DNA of 36,347 nt from an uncultured beta proteobacterium (GCA_903822435.1 CAIJPE010000417.1:1-36347), one strand, 5' to 3'; counted from the stretch's first letter, positions 1-9,700 are shown. Made by a program: numbers and translations. Notes: a model not told the origin generated them from the sequence alone.

Positions 1-24
1 CGGCAGCGGACCCGGCAGGCGACA

Positions 25-840
25 TCACGCGCCGGGGCTCTTGCGCGTGCCGGGCGCGGGGCCGTCGGCCGGGGGCCCCGCGAAGCACTGGGCGATGGCC
101 ATCCAGCGCACGGCGGCATCGCCGTGCACCATCAGCGCCGTGTCGGACACATGCCGGCGCTGGGTCACCACCAGGCAGAAATCATCCGCCGTGCCGGTCA
201 CGCGGCTGGCCGCCTGCGCGTCGCCCCAGGTCCAGCGGCTGCCGTCGGGCGCCTGGAGGTCCACGAAAGGCGGCGCTTCAGGCACCGGCAGGCCGCGGTT
301 GTGGAAGGTCCAGCCGAAAGTGCTCACGCCCAGGTGGGCGATGTGCTTCAGGCGCGCGCTGCCCGGCCGCCTGCGGTCCATCACGTCCCACACGTCCTGG
401 CCGTGGGCCCAGGTCTCCATGAGGCGGGCCGTGGCGAAGGAGCGTGCGCTCATCGGCGGCCCATACCAGGCCAGGCGCGCCTTCGGATCGAGCGGCGCCA
501 GCGCGGCCGCCAGGGCTTCGAAACGCGCGCGCCACAACGCCAGCAAGGCAGGGCCGTCGAGGTGCCCGTAGACCTGCCGGGCGATGGCGCTCAGTTCTTC
601 GCCCGCGGCCATGCGGGCGCCCAGCGCCGCGGCCTCACGCACGAAGCGCTCGGGCTCGGTGGCCGAGACCAGCGCGGTCTCGTCGAAGAAGCACAGGTGC
701 GCGATCTCGTCCCAGGCAGACCAACCGTAGAAGGCGCTGGGCCTTCGCCAATCGGCCGCAGACAGGTCGACGCACAAGGCGGCCAGATCGCGGGCCTCGT
801 CGAGCAGGTCGGTGGTGATGCTCGGTGCGGCGGTGCTCAT
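25..840 (-). CDS. TIGR03084 family protein (DinB-like / maleylpyruvate isomerase-type fold)
   Basis: A 271-residue protein that reads like the TIGR03084 group, a branch of the DinB/mycothiol-dependent maleylpyruvate isomerase superfamily of small helical metal-binding proteins. The N-terminal half has the helix-bundle pattern with a candidate metal histidine in AWDEIAHLC (His48) and a second site in METWAHGQDVWD (His146, Asp149). The C-terminal part (about 180-271) carries the small extra domain typical of this group, with GTADDFCLVV. The start is ATG at 840, only 10 bases after the acyl-CoA dehydrogenase stop, so the two are probably co-transcribed. The reaction is unknown. The genomic link with acyl-CoA dehydrogenases suggests acyl-CoA or ring-acid catabolism, but that is inference. 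The gene appears complete, with its stop near the window edge. Confidence 0.85.
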   Translation of the reverse strand: MSTAAPSITTDLLDEARDLAALCVDLSAADWRRPSAFYGWSAWDEIAHLCFFDETALVSATEPERFVREAAALGARMAAGEELSAIARQVYGHLDGPALLALWRARFEALAAALAPLDPKARLAWYGPPMSARSFATARLMETWAHGQDVWDVMDRRRPGSARLKHIAHLGVSTFGWTFHNRGLPVPEAPPFVDLQAPDGSRWTWGDAQAASRVTGTADDFCLVVTQRRHVSDTALMVHGDAAVRWMAIAQCFAGPPADGPAPGTRKSPGA

Positions 841-850
841 GGTTGGTTGC

Positions 851-2029
851 TCAGATGCCCCACTGGCGGGCCGCCAGGTCTTTCATGATCTCTTCGGATC
901 CACCGCCGATCATCATCACCTTGACCTCGCGGTAGATGCGCTCGCTCTTCGTGCCGCGCATGAAACCCATGCCGCCCAGGATCTGCACGGCCTGGTCGGC
1001 GCAGAACTGCATGGCCTGCGTGGCCAGCACCTTGGCCATCGCGATGCGCGCCACCAGGGCCTGCGGATCGTCCGCACCGTGTTCGATGCGCCAGGCCAGT
1101 TCATGCACCAGCGAGCGCGCGGCGTCGATGCGCAGGGCCATGTCCACCAGCTTGTGGCGGATCACGTGACGCTCGGACAGCGGCAGCCCGAAGGTGCGGC
1201 GCTGGCGCGCCCAGTCCAGCGCCTCGTCCAGGCAGACCTGCGCGAAGGTGTAGGCCTGGGCCGACATGAACAGGCGCTCGGCGTTGAAGTTGACCATGAA
1301 GGCCTTGAAACCCTGGTGCTCCACGCCCACCCGGTTGGCCACGGGCACCCGGCAACCGTCGAAGCGAAGGTGGGCCGTGTCCGAGGCCCACCAACCCATC
1401 TTCTTCAGCGGGCTGCGCGTCAGCCCTGGGGTGTCGCCGTCTACCACCAGGGCCGAGATGCCGGCCGCACCCGGGCTGCGCGGGTCGGTGCGCACGGCCA
1501 CGGTGATGAAGTCGGCGCGCAGGCCCGAGGTGATGAAGGTCTTCTCACCGTTCACGACGTAATGGTCGCCATCGCGCACGGCCGTGGTCCTGACCGCCGC
1601 GACGTCGCTGCCGCCAGCGGGCTCGGTGACGGCCAGCGCGGCGATCTTCTCGCCGCGCAGCACGGGCGGTATGACGCGCTGCTGCAACGCCGGCGAGCCC
1701 GCCGCGGCGATGGGCGGCAGGCCGATGCCGTGGGTGTTGAGCGAGGCCACCACCCCGCCCGAGCCGCAGCGCGAGTACTCCTCGGCCAGCACGATCTTGT
1801 AGAACACGTCACCGGGCGTGCCGCCCAAGGCTTCGGCGAACCCCAGGCCCGTGGCACCGATCTCGGCGGCCTGCCGGTACAAGGCCCGCGGGAAGGTGCC
1901 CGCCTCGTCCCAGGCGTCCACGTGGGGCGTGATCTCGCGCGCGACGAAGGCGCGCAGCGTGGCGCGGAACTGTTCGTGCTCGGGCGTGAAGTGGTGTGGC
2001 AGCGGCGCTTGTTCCAGCATGGCGCCCAT
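851..2029 (-). CDS. Acyl-CoA dehydrogenase
   Basis: A 392-residue FAD-dependent acyl-CoA dehydrogenase, the usual family length. It would catalyse alpha,beta-dehydrogenation of an acyl-CoA in the cytoplasm, passing electrons to electron-transferring flavoprotein. The first family signature lies around residues 131-142 (ALAVTEPAGGSD) and the second around 348-380 (VQILGGMGFMRGT, then RIYREVKVMMIGGGSEEIM). The position that holds the catalytic Glu in medium-chain enzymes is Gly here (IGGGS, 374-378), whereas Glu251 in NAERL sits where isovaleryl-CoA and long-chain dehydrogenases keep their base. Substrate cannot be told from sequence. The start chosen is the first ATG (2029); Met4 is an alternative. 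It lies 17 bases after the desaturase stop and 10 bases before the TIGR03084 gene, so the three form an operon. Confidence 0.93.
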   Translation of the reverse strand: MGAMLEQAPLPHHFTPEHEQFRATLRAFVAREITPHVDAWDEAGTFPRALYRQAAEIGATGLGFAEALGGTPGDVFYKIVLAEEYSRCGSGGVVASLNTHGIGLPPIAAAGSPALQQRVIPPVLRGEKIAALAVTEPAGGSDVAAVRTTAVRDGDHYVVNGEKTFITSGLRADFITVAVRTDPRSPGAAGISALVVDGDTPGLTRSPLKKMGWWASDTAHLRFDGCRVPVANRVGVEHQGFKAFMVNFNAERLFMSAQAYTFAQVCLDEALDWARQRRTFGLPLSERHVIRHKLVDMALRIDAARSLVHELAWRIEHGADDPQALVARIAMAKVLATQAMQFCADQAVQILGGMGFMRGTKSERIYREVKVMMIGGGSEEIMKDLAARQWGI

Positions 2030-2046
2030 GCTGCCACGTCAGGCCT

Positions 2047-3135
2047 TCAAGTCTTGCGCCCAGTGGCTGCCACGGTGGGCTGCCCGCTGAAGTCGAGCCA
2101 GGCCCGACGCTCCACGTCGTAGAGCTTGCAGCAACGCGCCGTGTCGGCGTACCAGCGCCAGGAAAAGGGCTGGATCACGATCTGCCCGGGCAGGCGGTCT
2201 TCCAGCAGCTTCTGCGCGGCCTTCAGGCGGTACAGCGGCACGCCCATGTCCACATGGTGGGCCGTGTGCTCCATGATGTGGTGCAGGGCAGCGCCCATGG
2301 CCGAGCGAAAGGTCAGGTGCACCGTGGTCGACACGAACGGCTGCTGCGCCGCCCACGTGGGCTTGTCGGCATACCAGGCCACGCCCGTGTGGGTGTGGTG
2401 CACGTACACCACGAAGCCGATGAGCGCATTCCAGACCGCGAAGGGCACCATGAAGCCGGTGAACACCAGCCACCCCGCCGACTGGCCGCTGGCCAGGGCC
2501 CAGGCCACCAGGGCCCCGATCCACAGCAAGGCGAACACGGTGACCAGCAGGCTGTCCCGGAAGAACACCGCGCGCCGCGTCGGCATGGTGCGTGCCGACG
2601 GGAACCACAACCGCTTCCACCACACCTCAACGCCGTAGTACAGGCCCGGTGCCCAACCGCTGCGGTACACGCGCTCGAGCAGCCGGCGCCAGCGCGGCAG
2701 CGCCTGGTAGGCCGGCACGGTCAGCGGCTCCCAGACGAAATCGAATCCCTTGAGGTTGGTGTACCCATGGTGCACCACGTTGTGCCCCACCTCCCACAGG
2801 CTGTAGGGCGTGAGCGACGGCAGGAAGACGATGCGGCCGAGCCACCGGTTCAGGCTCCGGTGCGCGGTGAAGCTCTGGTGGCAGGCGTCATGGCCCAAGA
2901 TGAAGAGGCGGCCGATGACGAAGCCGCCCAGCACGCCGGCCAGCAACTGCAAGCCGGCCGGGCCGACCCGGGCCGCCAGCACCGTGCACGCCACGAACAG
3001 CAGCACGTCGATGGCCACCAGGGCCAGGGCGCGGGGCGTGCTGCGGGCCGAAAGGGGCACCAGCCAGGAGCGGATCAGCCGGCGCGGCGGGATGGCCGAT
3101 GGGTCGGCGGTCGTCGAGGCCACGGAGAACTCCAT
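2047..3135 (-). CDS. Membrane fatty acid desaturase
   Basis: A 362-residue membrane di-iron desaturase of the fatty acid desaturase superfamily (type 1). It should introduce a double bond into an acyl chain, using electrons from a ferredoxin or similar donor. All three histidine boxes are present: HDACHQ (82-87), HNVVHH (118-123) and HHIMEHTAHH (285-294). Hydrophobic segments lie near 36-54, 62-80, 196-215 and 221-243. An open frame extends upstream to 3330, but that extension is low-complexity and overlaps the neighbouring small gene. The ATG at 3135 (MEFSVAST) leaves a 14-base gap after that gene and is the better start. The desaturation position is not predictable. The following acyl-CoA dehydrogenase suggests a lipid-modification operon. 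Confidence 0.9.
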   Translation of the reverse strand: MEFSVASTTADPSAIPPRRLIRSWLVPLSARSTPRALALVAIDVLLFVACTVLAARVGPAGLQLLAGVLGGFVIGRLFILGHDACHQSFTAHRSLNRWLGRIVFLPSLTPYSLWEVGHNVVHHGYTNLKGFDFVWEPLTVPAYQALPRWRRLLERVYRSGWAPGLYYGVEVWWKRLWFPSARTMPTRRAVFFRDSLLVTVFALLWIGALVAWALASGQSAGWLVFTGFMVPFAVWNALIGFVVYVHHTHTGVAWYADKPTWAAQQPFVSTTVHLTFRSAMGAALHHIMEHTAHHVDMGVPLYRLKAAQKLLEDRLPGQIVIQPFSWRWYADTARCCKLYDVERRAWLDFSGQPTVAATGRKT

Positions 3136-3149
3136 GCGAGCCAACGGGG

Positions 3150-3422
3150 TCAGGAACGCGAGCCGATGCCCAGGCCCACCAGCAACGGGGCGATCATCCG
3201 ATCGCCGGTCTTGTTGCCCGCGGACTGCGCGTCGGTGCGGAACTGCACCTTCTTCACGTCGAAGTTCAGGTGCGTGGTGGAGCCGCCGTTGTCGCGCATG
3301 CAGTCGATGGCACACAGGTGCGCCCGCCACGGGTTGCCCTGGGCCTGTGCGGCAGAGGAAGGGGCCAGCCCCGCGGCCACGGCGAAGGCGAGCGCGGCGT
3401 ACTGCTGGGCAATCTTCTTCAT
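3150..3422 (-). CDS. Small exported hypothetical protein
   Basis: A 90-residue protein with a clear Sec signal peptide: MKKIAQQYAALAFAV, then an Ala-rich stretch ending in AQA-Q near residue 28. The mature part is about 62 residues with a Cys pair (CAIDC) and a GSRS tail, and was not recognised. Two ATGs are adjacent (3425 and 3422). The AAAGAGG ribosome site lies 4 bases before the first and 7 before the second, so the second is preferred. It is the first gene of the minus-strand desaturase operon. With no domain match it is called only as a likely periplasmic or secreted protein. Confidence 0.7.
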   Translation of the reverse strand: MKKIAQQYAALAFAVAAGLAPSSAAQAQGNPWRAHLCAIDCMRDNGGSTTHLNFDVKKVQFRTDAQSAGNKTGDRMIAPLLVGLGIGSRS

Positions 3423-3747
3423 CATTGAGCCTCTTTCGATGGGCAAGAGGCCTCGATGCCTCCAGGGCTATTTGAAGCGCGGCCGCGCGCCACCGTGTTG
3501 CGGTGCATCAATGTTCTGTGACAGTGCGGCGTCGTGGCAACGGTCCGCCTGACGAGCGGCGAGAATCCAGCCCCGGGCCCGACGTGCGCGGGCCGGGCAT
3601 GGACGAAGGCAGGATGCGGATCACGAGTGTCTTTGGGGCGGACAAGCCTGACGAGGTGCCCCACGGGCGGACGCTGCTCCGTGCTGCACGAATGCTGGCG
3701 CGCTCGGCGGCCCGGCCTGTGCGGACTGTGGCCCGCCCAGGCGCAGC
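3423..3747. promoter_or_regulatory. Divergent intergenic region between the desaturase operon and the TonB-like gene
   Basis: About 325 bases separate two divergently transcribed units, so promoters for both should be here. The ribosome site AAAGAGG of the small exported gene is visible at the left edge. A GC-rich imperfect inverted repeat (CCCGGGCCCG against CGCGGGCCGGG) lies around 3572-3597. No convincing -35/-10 pair stands out. The open frames here are GC-frame shadows without ribosome sites. Confidence 0.4.
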
Positions 3748-5421
3748 ATGCAGGGCGGGCCCGTGAGCCCGGACAGCCGGCGGCTGACACTCGGGCTGCT
3801 GCTGTCGCTGCTGTTCCACGGCATGCTGCTGAGCCTGACCTTCGGTGGCGACGGTGTGGGGCTGCCGGGCTTCGGGCTTCCGTGGCAGGAACGGCGGGCC
3901 GAGGTGCCGGATGTGAGCGTGGTTCTTGCTCCCGCACCACCACCCATTCCCCCGCCGAAGCCGCTCGCACCGCCGGAATCAGCCAGGGTGCCGGACCCTG
4001 CCGGCGCTGCATCGGCGCCCTCGTCCCTGCAGCGGCCCGAGACCGAAGAGCGGATCTTGACGGTGCTCGCCTGGGTGGAACCACCCGCGGCACCGAAGGC
4101 CGATGCCGGGGCGCCAAGCGCGGCCAAGGCGCGCACGGCGCCGCGGCTCGCGCCCGCACCGAAGTCCGCGCCAGCCGAGGACCCGGCACCCCCGGAGCCG
4201 CCTGCAACCGAACCACCGCGCATCGAAGCGACCCGCGAGGTGCCGCCGACCCCGGCCCCGGAGCCTTCGCTCATCACCATGGGAACAGCCGATGCGAGCG
4301 GCTTGAAGGTGCCGTCGACCCTGCCCGTGCCGATCCCTCTGGCGGCACCCTCGCCAGCCCCGGCGCCACCGGCATCCAGCCCGCAGGCCGTGCTGCCGAC
4401 GCCGCCCGCGTCCGATACAGCCGTGCCACTGCGCATCGATCTGGCCGAACGGGAAGCACGCAGGCAAGCCTTGGAACAGGCAGCCGCACGCACCGAAGCC
4501 GCGCGCTTGAAGGCCCAGCGAGAAGAGGCGCAGCGGGTGGATTCCGAACGACGGGAAGCCGAACGCCTGGAAGCCGCACGCCAGGCCGCTGAGCGTCAAG
4601 AGTCCGCGCGGCAAGAAGCGGCCCGCCTGGAGGCCCAACGCGCGGAAGCGGCGAGGCTGGAAACGCAGCGCCTGGAGGCCGCCCGGCGCGATGCGGCACG
4701 TCTGGCAGCCGCACAGGAAGAGGCTGCGCGGCAAGAGGCTGCCCGTCAGGAGGCCGCCCGGCTGGCTGCCCAGCGCGCCGAGGCCGCCAGGCTTGAAGCC
4801 GAGCGCGTGGAAGCCGCGCGCCAGGCCGCGGCTCGGCAAGAAGCGGCGCGCCTGGAGGCGGCCGGCCAAGCAGCCATTCGCCAGGAAGCGGCACGACAAG
4901 AGGCCGCGCGCCAGGAAGCTGCTCGCCTGGGCACCACCCCGTCCGAGGAGGCCCGGCGGGACGCCGTGCTGCGCGCCATCGGGCGCCAACTGGACGAAGA
5001 AGCAGCCCGGCGAGATGCGGCCTCGCCGTCGGCGGCACTGACCTCGAGGCTGGCGCCATCGTCCAGCGGTGCCCGCCGGGGCCGCCTGTTCGGGCGCAGC
5101 GACCCCAACACCGAACTCGTCCTTTACGCCGAAGCCTGGGCCCGCAAGATCCAGCTGAACATGACCCTGGATCTGGTCCGCGACCTCATCCGGCAGCCCT
5201 ACACCGACCCGCTGGTGACGGTGGCCGTGCGCAGCGATGGGTCCGTGGAATCGGTGAGCTTCGTGCTGTCCAGCGGCGTGCCGGCCATCGACGATGCCAT
5301 CCGGCGCATCGTCATGAGCCAGGTGCCCTATCCAGCGTTCCAGCCGGCCCTGGCACGCGAATACGACGTGATCGAGATCCGCCGCAACTGGCACTTCGAC
5401 ACCGCCGTGCGGCTGTACTGA
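3748..5421 (+). CDS. TonB/TolA-like envelope-spanning protein with long helical repeat
   Basis: A 557-residue protein built like TonB or TolA. It has a short cytoplasmic start, one membrane anchor (LTLGLLLSLLFHGMLLSL, about 14-31) and a Pro/Ala-rich linker (about 60-225). A long charged Ala-Glu-Arg-Gln helix of (Q/R)EAAR-type repeats follows (about 230-400), then a C-terminal TonB-like domain (about 455-557) with LVTVAVRSDGSVESV and YPAFQPALAREYDVIEI. Such proteins couple the inner-membrane proton-motive force to the outer membrane or span the periplasm. No exbB/exbD or tolQ/tolR is in the window. It sits beside, and convergent to, the last T6SS gene; a T6SS role is not shown. The start is uncertain: ATG 3748 has a weak ribosome site and GTG 3763 would also keep the anchor. 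Confidence 0.82.
   Translation: MQGGPVSPDSRRLTLGLLLSLLFHGMLLSLTFGGDGVGLPGFGLPWQERRAEVPDVSVVLAPAPPPIPPPKPLAPPESARVPDPAGAASAPSSLQRPETEERILTVLAWVEPPAAPKADAGAPSAAKARTAPRLAPAPKSAPAEDPAPPEPPATEPPRIEATREVPPTPAPEPSLITMGTADASGLKVPSTLPVPIPLAAPSPAPAPPASSPQAVLPTPPASDTAVPLRIDLAEREARRQALEQAAARTEAARLKAQREEAQRVDSERREAERLEAARQAAERQESARQEAARLEAQRAEAARLETQRLEAARRDAARLAAAQEEAARQEAARQEAARLAAQRAEAARLEAERVEAARQAAARQEAARLEAAGQAAIRQEAARQEAARQEAARLGTTPSEEARRDAVLRAIGRQLDEEAARRDAASPSAALTSRLAPSSSGARRGRLFGRSDPNTELVLYAEAWARKIQLNMTLDLVRDLIRQPYTDPLVTVAVRSDGSVESVSFVLSSGVPAIDDAIRRIVMSQVPYPAFQPALAREYDVIEIRRNWHFDTAVRLY
4441..4935 (+). repeat. Degenerate 15-base coding repeat (QEAAR/LEAQR units)
   Basis: Within the TonB/TolA-like gene about 30 imperfect units of five codons are repeated, encoding variants of QEAAR, LEAAR and LEAQR. 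The pattern keeps Ala, Glu and Arg spacing typical of a long uninterrupted alpha helix like TolA domain II. Drift between copies suggests old expansion with continued selection on the protein. Such arrays can change length by slippage or recombination. Confidence 0.85.
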
Positions 5422-5450
5422 TCGCCCGGTGCCGTACCGCGCCGAAGTGG

Positions 5451-6698
5451 CTAGACCTGAACGACCAGCGCCGTGACGTTGTCGCGCGCGCCCTGCTGCA
5501 AGGCCTTTTCGATCAACTGCTCGGCGCCCTGCCCCGACGAGAGGACGCTCGCGATCTCGGATTCGGACAGGGCCTTGAACAGGCCATCGGTGCACAGCAG
5601 CAGCACGTCGCCCGGCTGGATGCGGCCCGAGACCTTGTCCAGGTTCAACGACTCTTCCAGCGAGCCGATGGCCCGCGTGATCACGTTGGCCTGCGGATGG
5701 CTCTCGGCGTGCTCGGGCGCCAGCGAGCCCGACTCGACCATCTCCTGCACCAGGCTGTGGTCGTGCGTCATCTGGCACAGGGCGCCATCGCGCAAGAGAT
5801 AGGCCCGGGAATCGCCCGCCCACAGGCAGGCAAAGTGATCGCCACGCGCCATCAGCACCACCACGGTGGTGGCCATGATGTCGCTGCCACCGACCGTGGC
5901 TCGCCGCTGCAGGTCGGCATGCACCGCGCCCAGCCGCAACCTCACCTGCGCCAGGATCTCGGCGGCCGACAGCCCTGGGGGGATGTCGGCCAGGGCGGCC
6001 GCAGCGGCAGCGCTCGCCACGTCGCCTGCGCCGTGTCCACCAGCCCCATCGGCCACGGCCCACAGGCCGATGTCGCCACGGTCGACGAAGGCGTCTTCGT
6101 TGCGCGTGCGCACGGTCCCGCGGTGGCTGACGGCCATGGAGGCCAGACGGGCCCCTGCCGCCGAGGGCTTGATCTCGCCTTCCAGAAGGCCGCGAAACTG
6201 CTCGATGGTGGGCAGCGCATACAGGCGCAAGCGGCGGCCGCCTGCCGTCCACCAGCCGGCATCGGGTACGCCTTCCAGCGAAGACAGGTTGCGACCAGCC
6301 GACGCAGGCGGCAAGGTGGCCAGCAGGGCATCGGCCGTGTGGCCCTGGTCGCGGCCCGCCAGGCCCGCGCTCTCCAGGGCCGAGTACCAGGCCTCGTTGG
6401 GCAGCGCCTCTTCGGGCCCGAGCAGCGCAGCCAGGGTCAGCGGGAACAGGCGGCCTACCGAGTCTTCGCTGGTGAGCAGCACGCCGGCCACCGCCGCATC
6501 GCCGCATACGCCCGCTGGAAGCCGGAAACGCCATACCGGCGCCGCGGCCCAGAGCGGCGCCAGATCGGGGCCGAAAGTCTCGCGCAGCGCGCCCAGGCAG
6601 TGTTGCAGCCAGGCGTCCCAGGGCTGGACGAAGCTCTGCGGCAACTCTCGGCGAACGAAGTCGCCGTAAGAAGGCAGCTTGCCGTAGATGCCGGTCAT
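5451..6698 (-). CDS. tagF-pppA: TagF-PppA fusion: T6SS repressor fused to PP2C phosphatase
   Basis: A 415-residue two-domain regulator. Residues 1-175 are TagF (MTGIYGKLPSYGDFVRRELP is a classic TagF start). Residues 190-415 are a PP2C-type Ser/Thr phosphatase with its metal-binding motifs: RNED (199-202), DGAGGHG (217-223), GDSRAY (295-300), DGL (371-373) and ARDN (404-407). In known systems PppA reverses kinase phosphorylation of the T6SS and TagF represses assembly through Fha; the same fusion is known in Agrobacterium. The open frame runs upstream into tssM, but the ATG at 6698, 14 bases after the tssM stop, matches the TagF family start. All catalytic metal residues look intact. It is the last gene of the clpV operon and is convergent with the TonB-like gene. 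Confidence 0.93.
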   Translation of the reverse strand: MTGIYGKLPSYGDFVRRELPQSFVQPWDAWLQHCLGALRETFGPDLAPLWAAAPVWRFRLPAGVCGDAAVAGVLLTSEDSVGRLFPLTLAALLGPEEALPNEAWYSALESAGLAGRDQGHTADALLATLPPASAGRNLSSLEGVPDAGWWTAGGRRLRLYALPTIEQFRGLLEGEIKPSAAGARLASMAVSHRGTVRTRNEDAFVDRGDIGLWAVADGAGGHGAGDVASAAAAAALADIPPGLSAAEILAQVRLRLGAVHADLQRRATVGGSDIMATTVVVLMARGDHFACLWAGDSRAYLLRDGALCQMTHDHSLVQEMVESGSLAPEHAESHPQANVITRAIGSLEESLNLDKVSGRIQPGDVLLLCTDGLFKALSESEIASVLSSGQGAEQLIEKALQQGARDNVTALVVQV

Positions 6699-6712
6699 GG
6701 TGTGCTGGCCGC

Positions 6713-9700
6713 TCAGGGCGCCATTTGCGGGCAGCGGAACTCTGCCAGCTCGCGCAGCCCGAAAGGGTGGACCCGGGAGTTGGTGCGCAGTTCGAACTCC
6801 GCCGTACGCAGGCCCTGCTGGAAGCTCAGGCGGAACCGGGTGGCATCGGCCGTGGGGCTGAGCTTGCCGCGGGCCACGAAGCGCAGCGAGGCCCAAGGGC
6901 CGTCGTTGCCCAGGGCCCCGGCGGCCTGCTCGCCATCGAAGCTCAGGCTGATGTTGCCCTGGGAGGGCCACTGCAAGGTGACCGTGCGCCCGCCCACCGC
7001 GCCCGCTGCAATCGGGGTCTTGGTGCCGTTGATATCCAGCACCGCGCCCTTTGCACCGCCGTCCAGCGACACCGGCACCAGTTCGAAAGTGAAGCCGGCA
7101 CCGGCCTGGTTGGGCAAGGCCGGCGGAAAGAAGGCCTCGCGAATGACTTCGGCCCGCTGGAACTGCGCCAGGTCGCCCGCGGAGATCGGCGGTGTGCCGC
7201 CATCGGGCGACACGGCCTTCCAGGTGCTCTGGCTGCGGTCGACCATCGTGGCCAGGTTCTGCGCGAAGAACTGTTCGAAGGCGCCGCCGCGGCCAAACAG
7301 CCGCGCGAAATCGACCATCGGCATGTCAGGGGCGCCCGGTTCACGGCGGAACGGGAAGCGCGCCTCCACACCCTGGCAGAACGGCGCGAGCTGCTGCTTG
7401 CCCGCGGCCGCCAGCGCGGCCCGCGTGCCGCCGGTGACGACGCCCGAGGAGGTCGAAGCCAGCGAACGCAGCCAGCGCGACAGGGGCTCGGGGGCGCGCT
7501 GGGCCTCGGCCTGCAGTTGCTGGCCGGGGTCCAGGCCCGCGGCAGGCGGCGGCGGTGCTGCACCGGGTGCCAGGGTAGCCAGCTTGGCCACCTGGACGTA
7601 GAGCGCGTTGAGCACGGCCAGCGTGCCGTCCAGCGGCTTGCCCGCGGCTTCGCGCAGGGCCTTGAAGCGCTCTTCGACGATCTGCGCCACCACACTGGCG
7701 GAATTGGCTGCCGGCTGCAGGCCGAGCGCTTCGGTCACGCGGTTGCCGGCACCCGGAACGACCTTGACCGCCGAGGTGACGGTCTTCGCGGCGCCCTTGA
7801 CGAGCGCCGCGGCGGCCGATGCCGCGGCACCGCTGGCCGCGGCCGGCTCTGCCGGCGGCGTGCCCAGCGAAAGCTGCCGCGCCACGCCCTGAAGCAGGTC
7901 GCGCATCGGCGAATTGGGAGCGCTCAGCAGGTTCAGGGCCTCGGCGGCCTTGGCGGGGCCACCCAGTGGCGCCAGGCTGATGCTGTCGAGCATCTTCTGC
8001 CACTCGCCGATGTAGTCCTGGGCGTACAGGCGCACCACCGCGGCTTCGAGCAGCTGGGGGTCCGAGGCCGAGGCTGCCGCCTCGGGGCCCAGCACCCAGC
8101 TCTCAGAGGCGGCTTCGACCATGGCCTTGGGCAGGCGCGGCAAGAAGCTGCGGTACAGGCCGTCAACCGTGAACAGCCCGGGCACGGCGGCCTCGGTGAC
8201 GGGCGCACCGGACTGCAGCACGAACAGCCGCTGCCCCGCGAGGCCCAGCGCTTCGGCCGGCCGCCAAGGTGGCACGTCGGTGGCGGTGCCGCGCAGCCGG
8301 GCGTACACACGGTCGGCCATGGGCATGCGCGAGAACACGCGGCGTGCCTGGTCCACCAGCGCGCCGTCCAGTGCATAGGTGGTGAAGTCCTGGTCGAGGA
8401 AGGCGCCCAGGTGCGCCATGAGCTTGTCTCGTACCGGCTGGCCCATCGCACCCGGGTAGGCCTGCGCCCATTCGGCGGCCATCCACTCCTTGATCAGCGA
8501 AGGGTCCAGCGGGCCCTGGCGCCCGAGCATGAGGTACACCCGCGTGGCCAGGTAGAGGTATGCGGGCTTTTGCATGTTGTCCCGCAACTGGCCTTCCAGG
8601 CGGGCCAGCAGGCGCGGCAAGAACATCCGCTCCAGCGCGTGCTTGTAGGCCAGGTCACCCGCACCCGCCAGCTTGGCCTCCTGGCTCAGGCCCAGATGCC
8701 CGCTGCCGCCTTCCGCGGCCGACGGCAGGGCCGCAGCGCTGTCCAGGTAAGGCAGCAGGCGGGCCAGGTCGTCGCGCGGGGTGGCCTTGTCCAGCGGCAG
8801 CCCCAGGGTCTTGGCACTGGCTTCGGCGGCCTGCAGTGCCGCCGAGCTTTGCTGCATGCGGGCGGATTCGATGCCCGTGGCGCGCCAGCCCAGGCCCAAG
8901 CCCAGCAGCACCGCCACCGCGGCCGTGGACCAGGCCGCGATCTGCACGATGCGGCGGCGCTTTTCCACATGGCGGTCGCGCGCGGCCAGGCGGGCCTCGT
9001 TGAAGACCACGTCGCGCAACAGGCGGCCCAGGAAGTAGCTGCGGCCCTTCTGCGCCATCACCGCGGCCGGGCGGCGCGGGTCGAGCCCGAAGGCACGCGA
9101 GAGCGCGCCTGTCAGGCGGTCAATGGGCGTGCCCTCCTGGGTGCCCGAGCTGAGGTATACGCCCCGCAGGAACGGCGCCGGGTCGAGCTTGGAGCCGCCG
9201 AATGCAGCCTTGATGAAGGCCGACAGTGGCGCTTCGAGCGAAGCGAACTGCGCAGGGAAGCCCGCGATGCGGGCGCGCTGTTCGGCGCCCCGCTCGGCCT
9301 GCAGGCGCTCCAGCAGGCGGTCTTGCAGGCGCTGCACGAGGCCGCCGAATTCCGTCGAGAACGCGTCGCCGGGGCCTTCGGGCGCCTGCTCGGGGGCAAA
9401 GGTCATCCCCCACACCTGGTTGCGCGCCTCGCGGTCCAGGTCGTCGAAGAACTCGGTGAACCCCACCACCAGGTCGGCCTTGCTGACCACGAAGTACACC
9501 GGCAGGCGCTGGCCGAGCTTGCTCTCGAGTTCGCGCACCCGGCGCCGCACGGCCTGGGCATGCTGTTCGCGGCCGGCAGGGTCGAGCCGGCTGAGCATGT
9601 CCACGCCGAAGGCAACCACCACGCCATTGAGCGGTTGCCGGGGACGTTCGCGGCGCAGCAGCTCGAGGAATCGCTCCCAGCCGGCCTTGTCGGAGGCGGC

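Noticed and set aside
4441..4935. Regular short repeats considered as a CRISPR or satellite array
   Set aside because: The repeats are in-frame 15-base coding units of the TonB/TolA-like helix, without spacers.
5422..5450. Possible terminator between the TonB-like gene and tagF-pppA
   Set aside because: Only a 4-bp stem (CGGT/ACCG) without T-tract; too weak to call.
3979..6534. An 851-codon minus-strand open frame across the TonB-like gene and tagF-pppA
   Set aside because: It crosses two real genes in the wrong frame and consists of Arg/Gly/Cys-rich shadow sequence.
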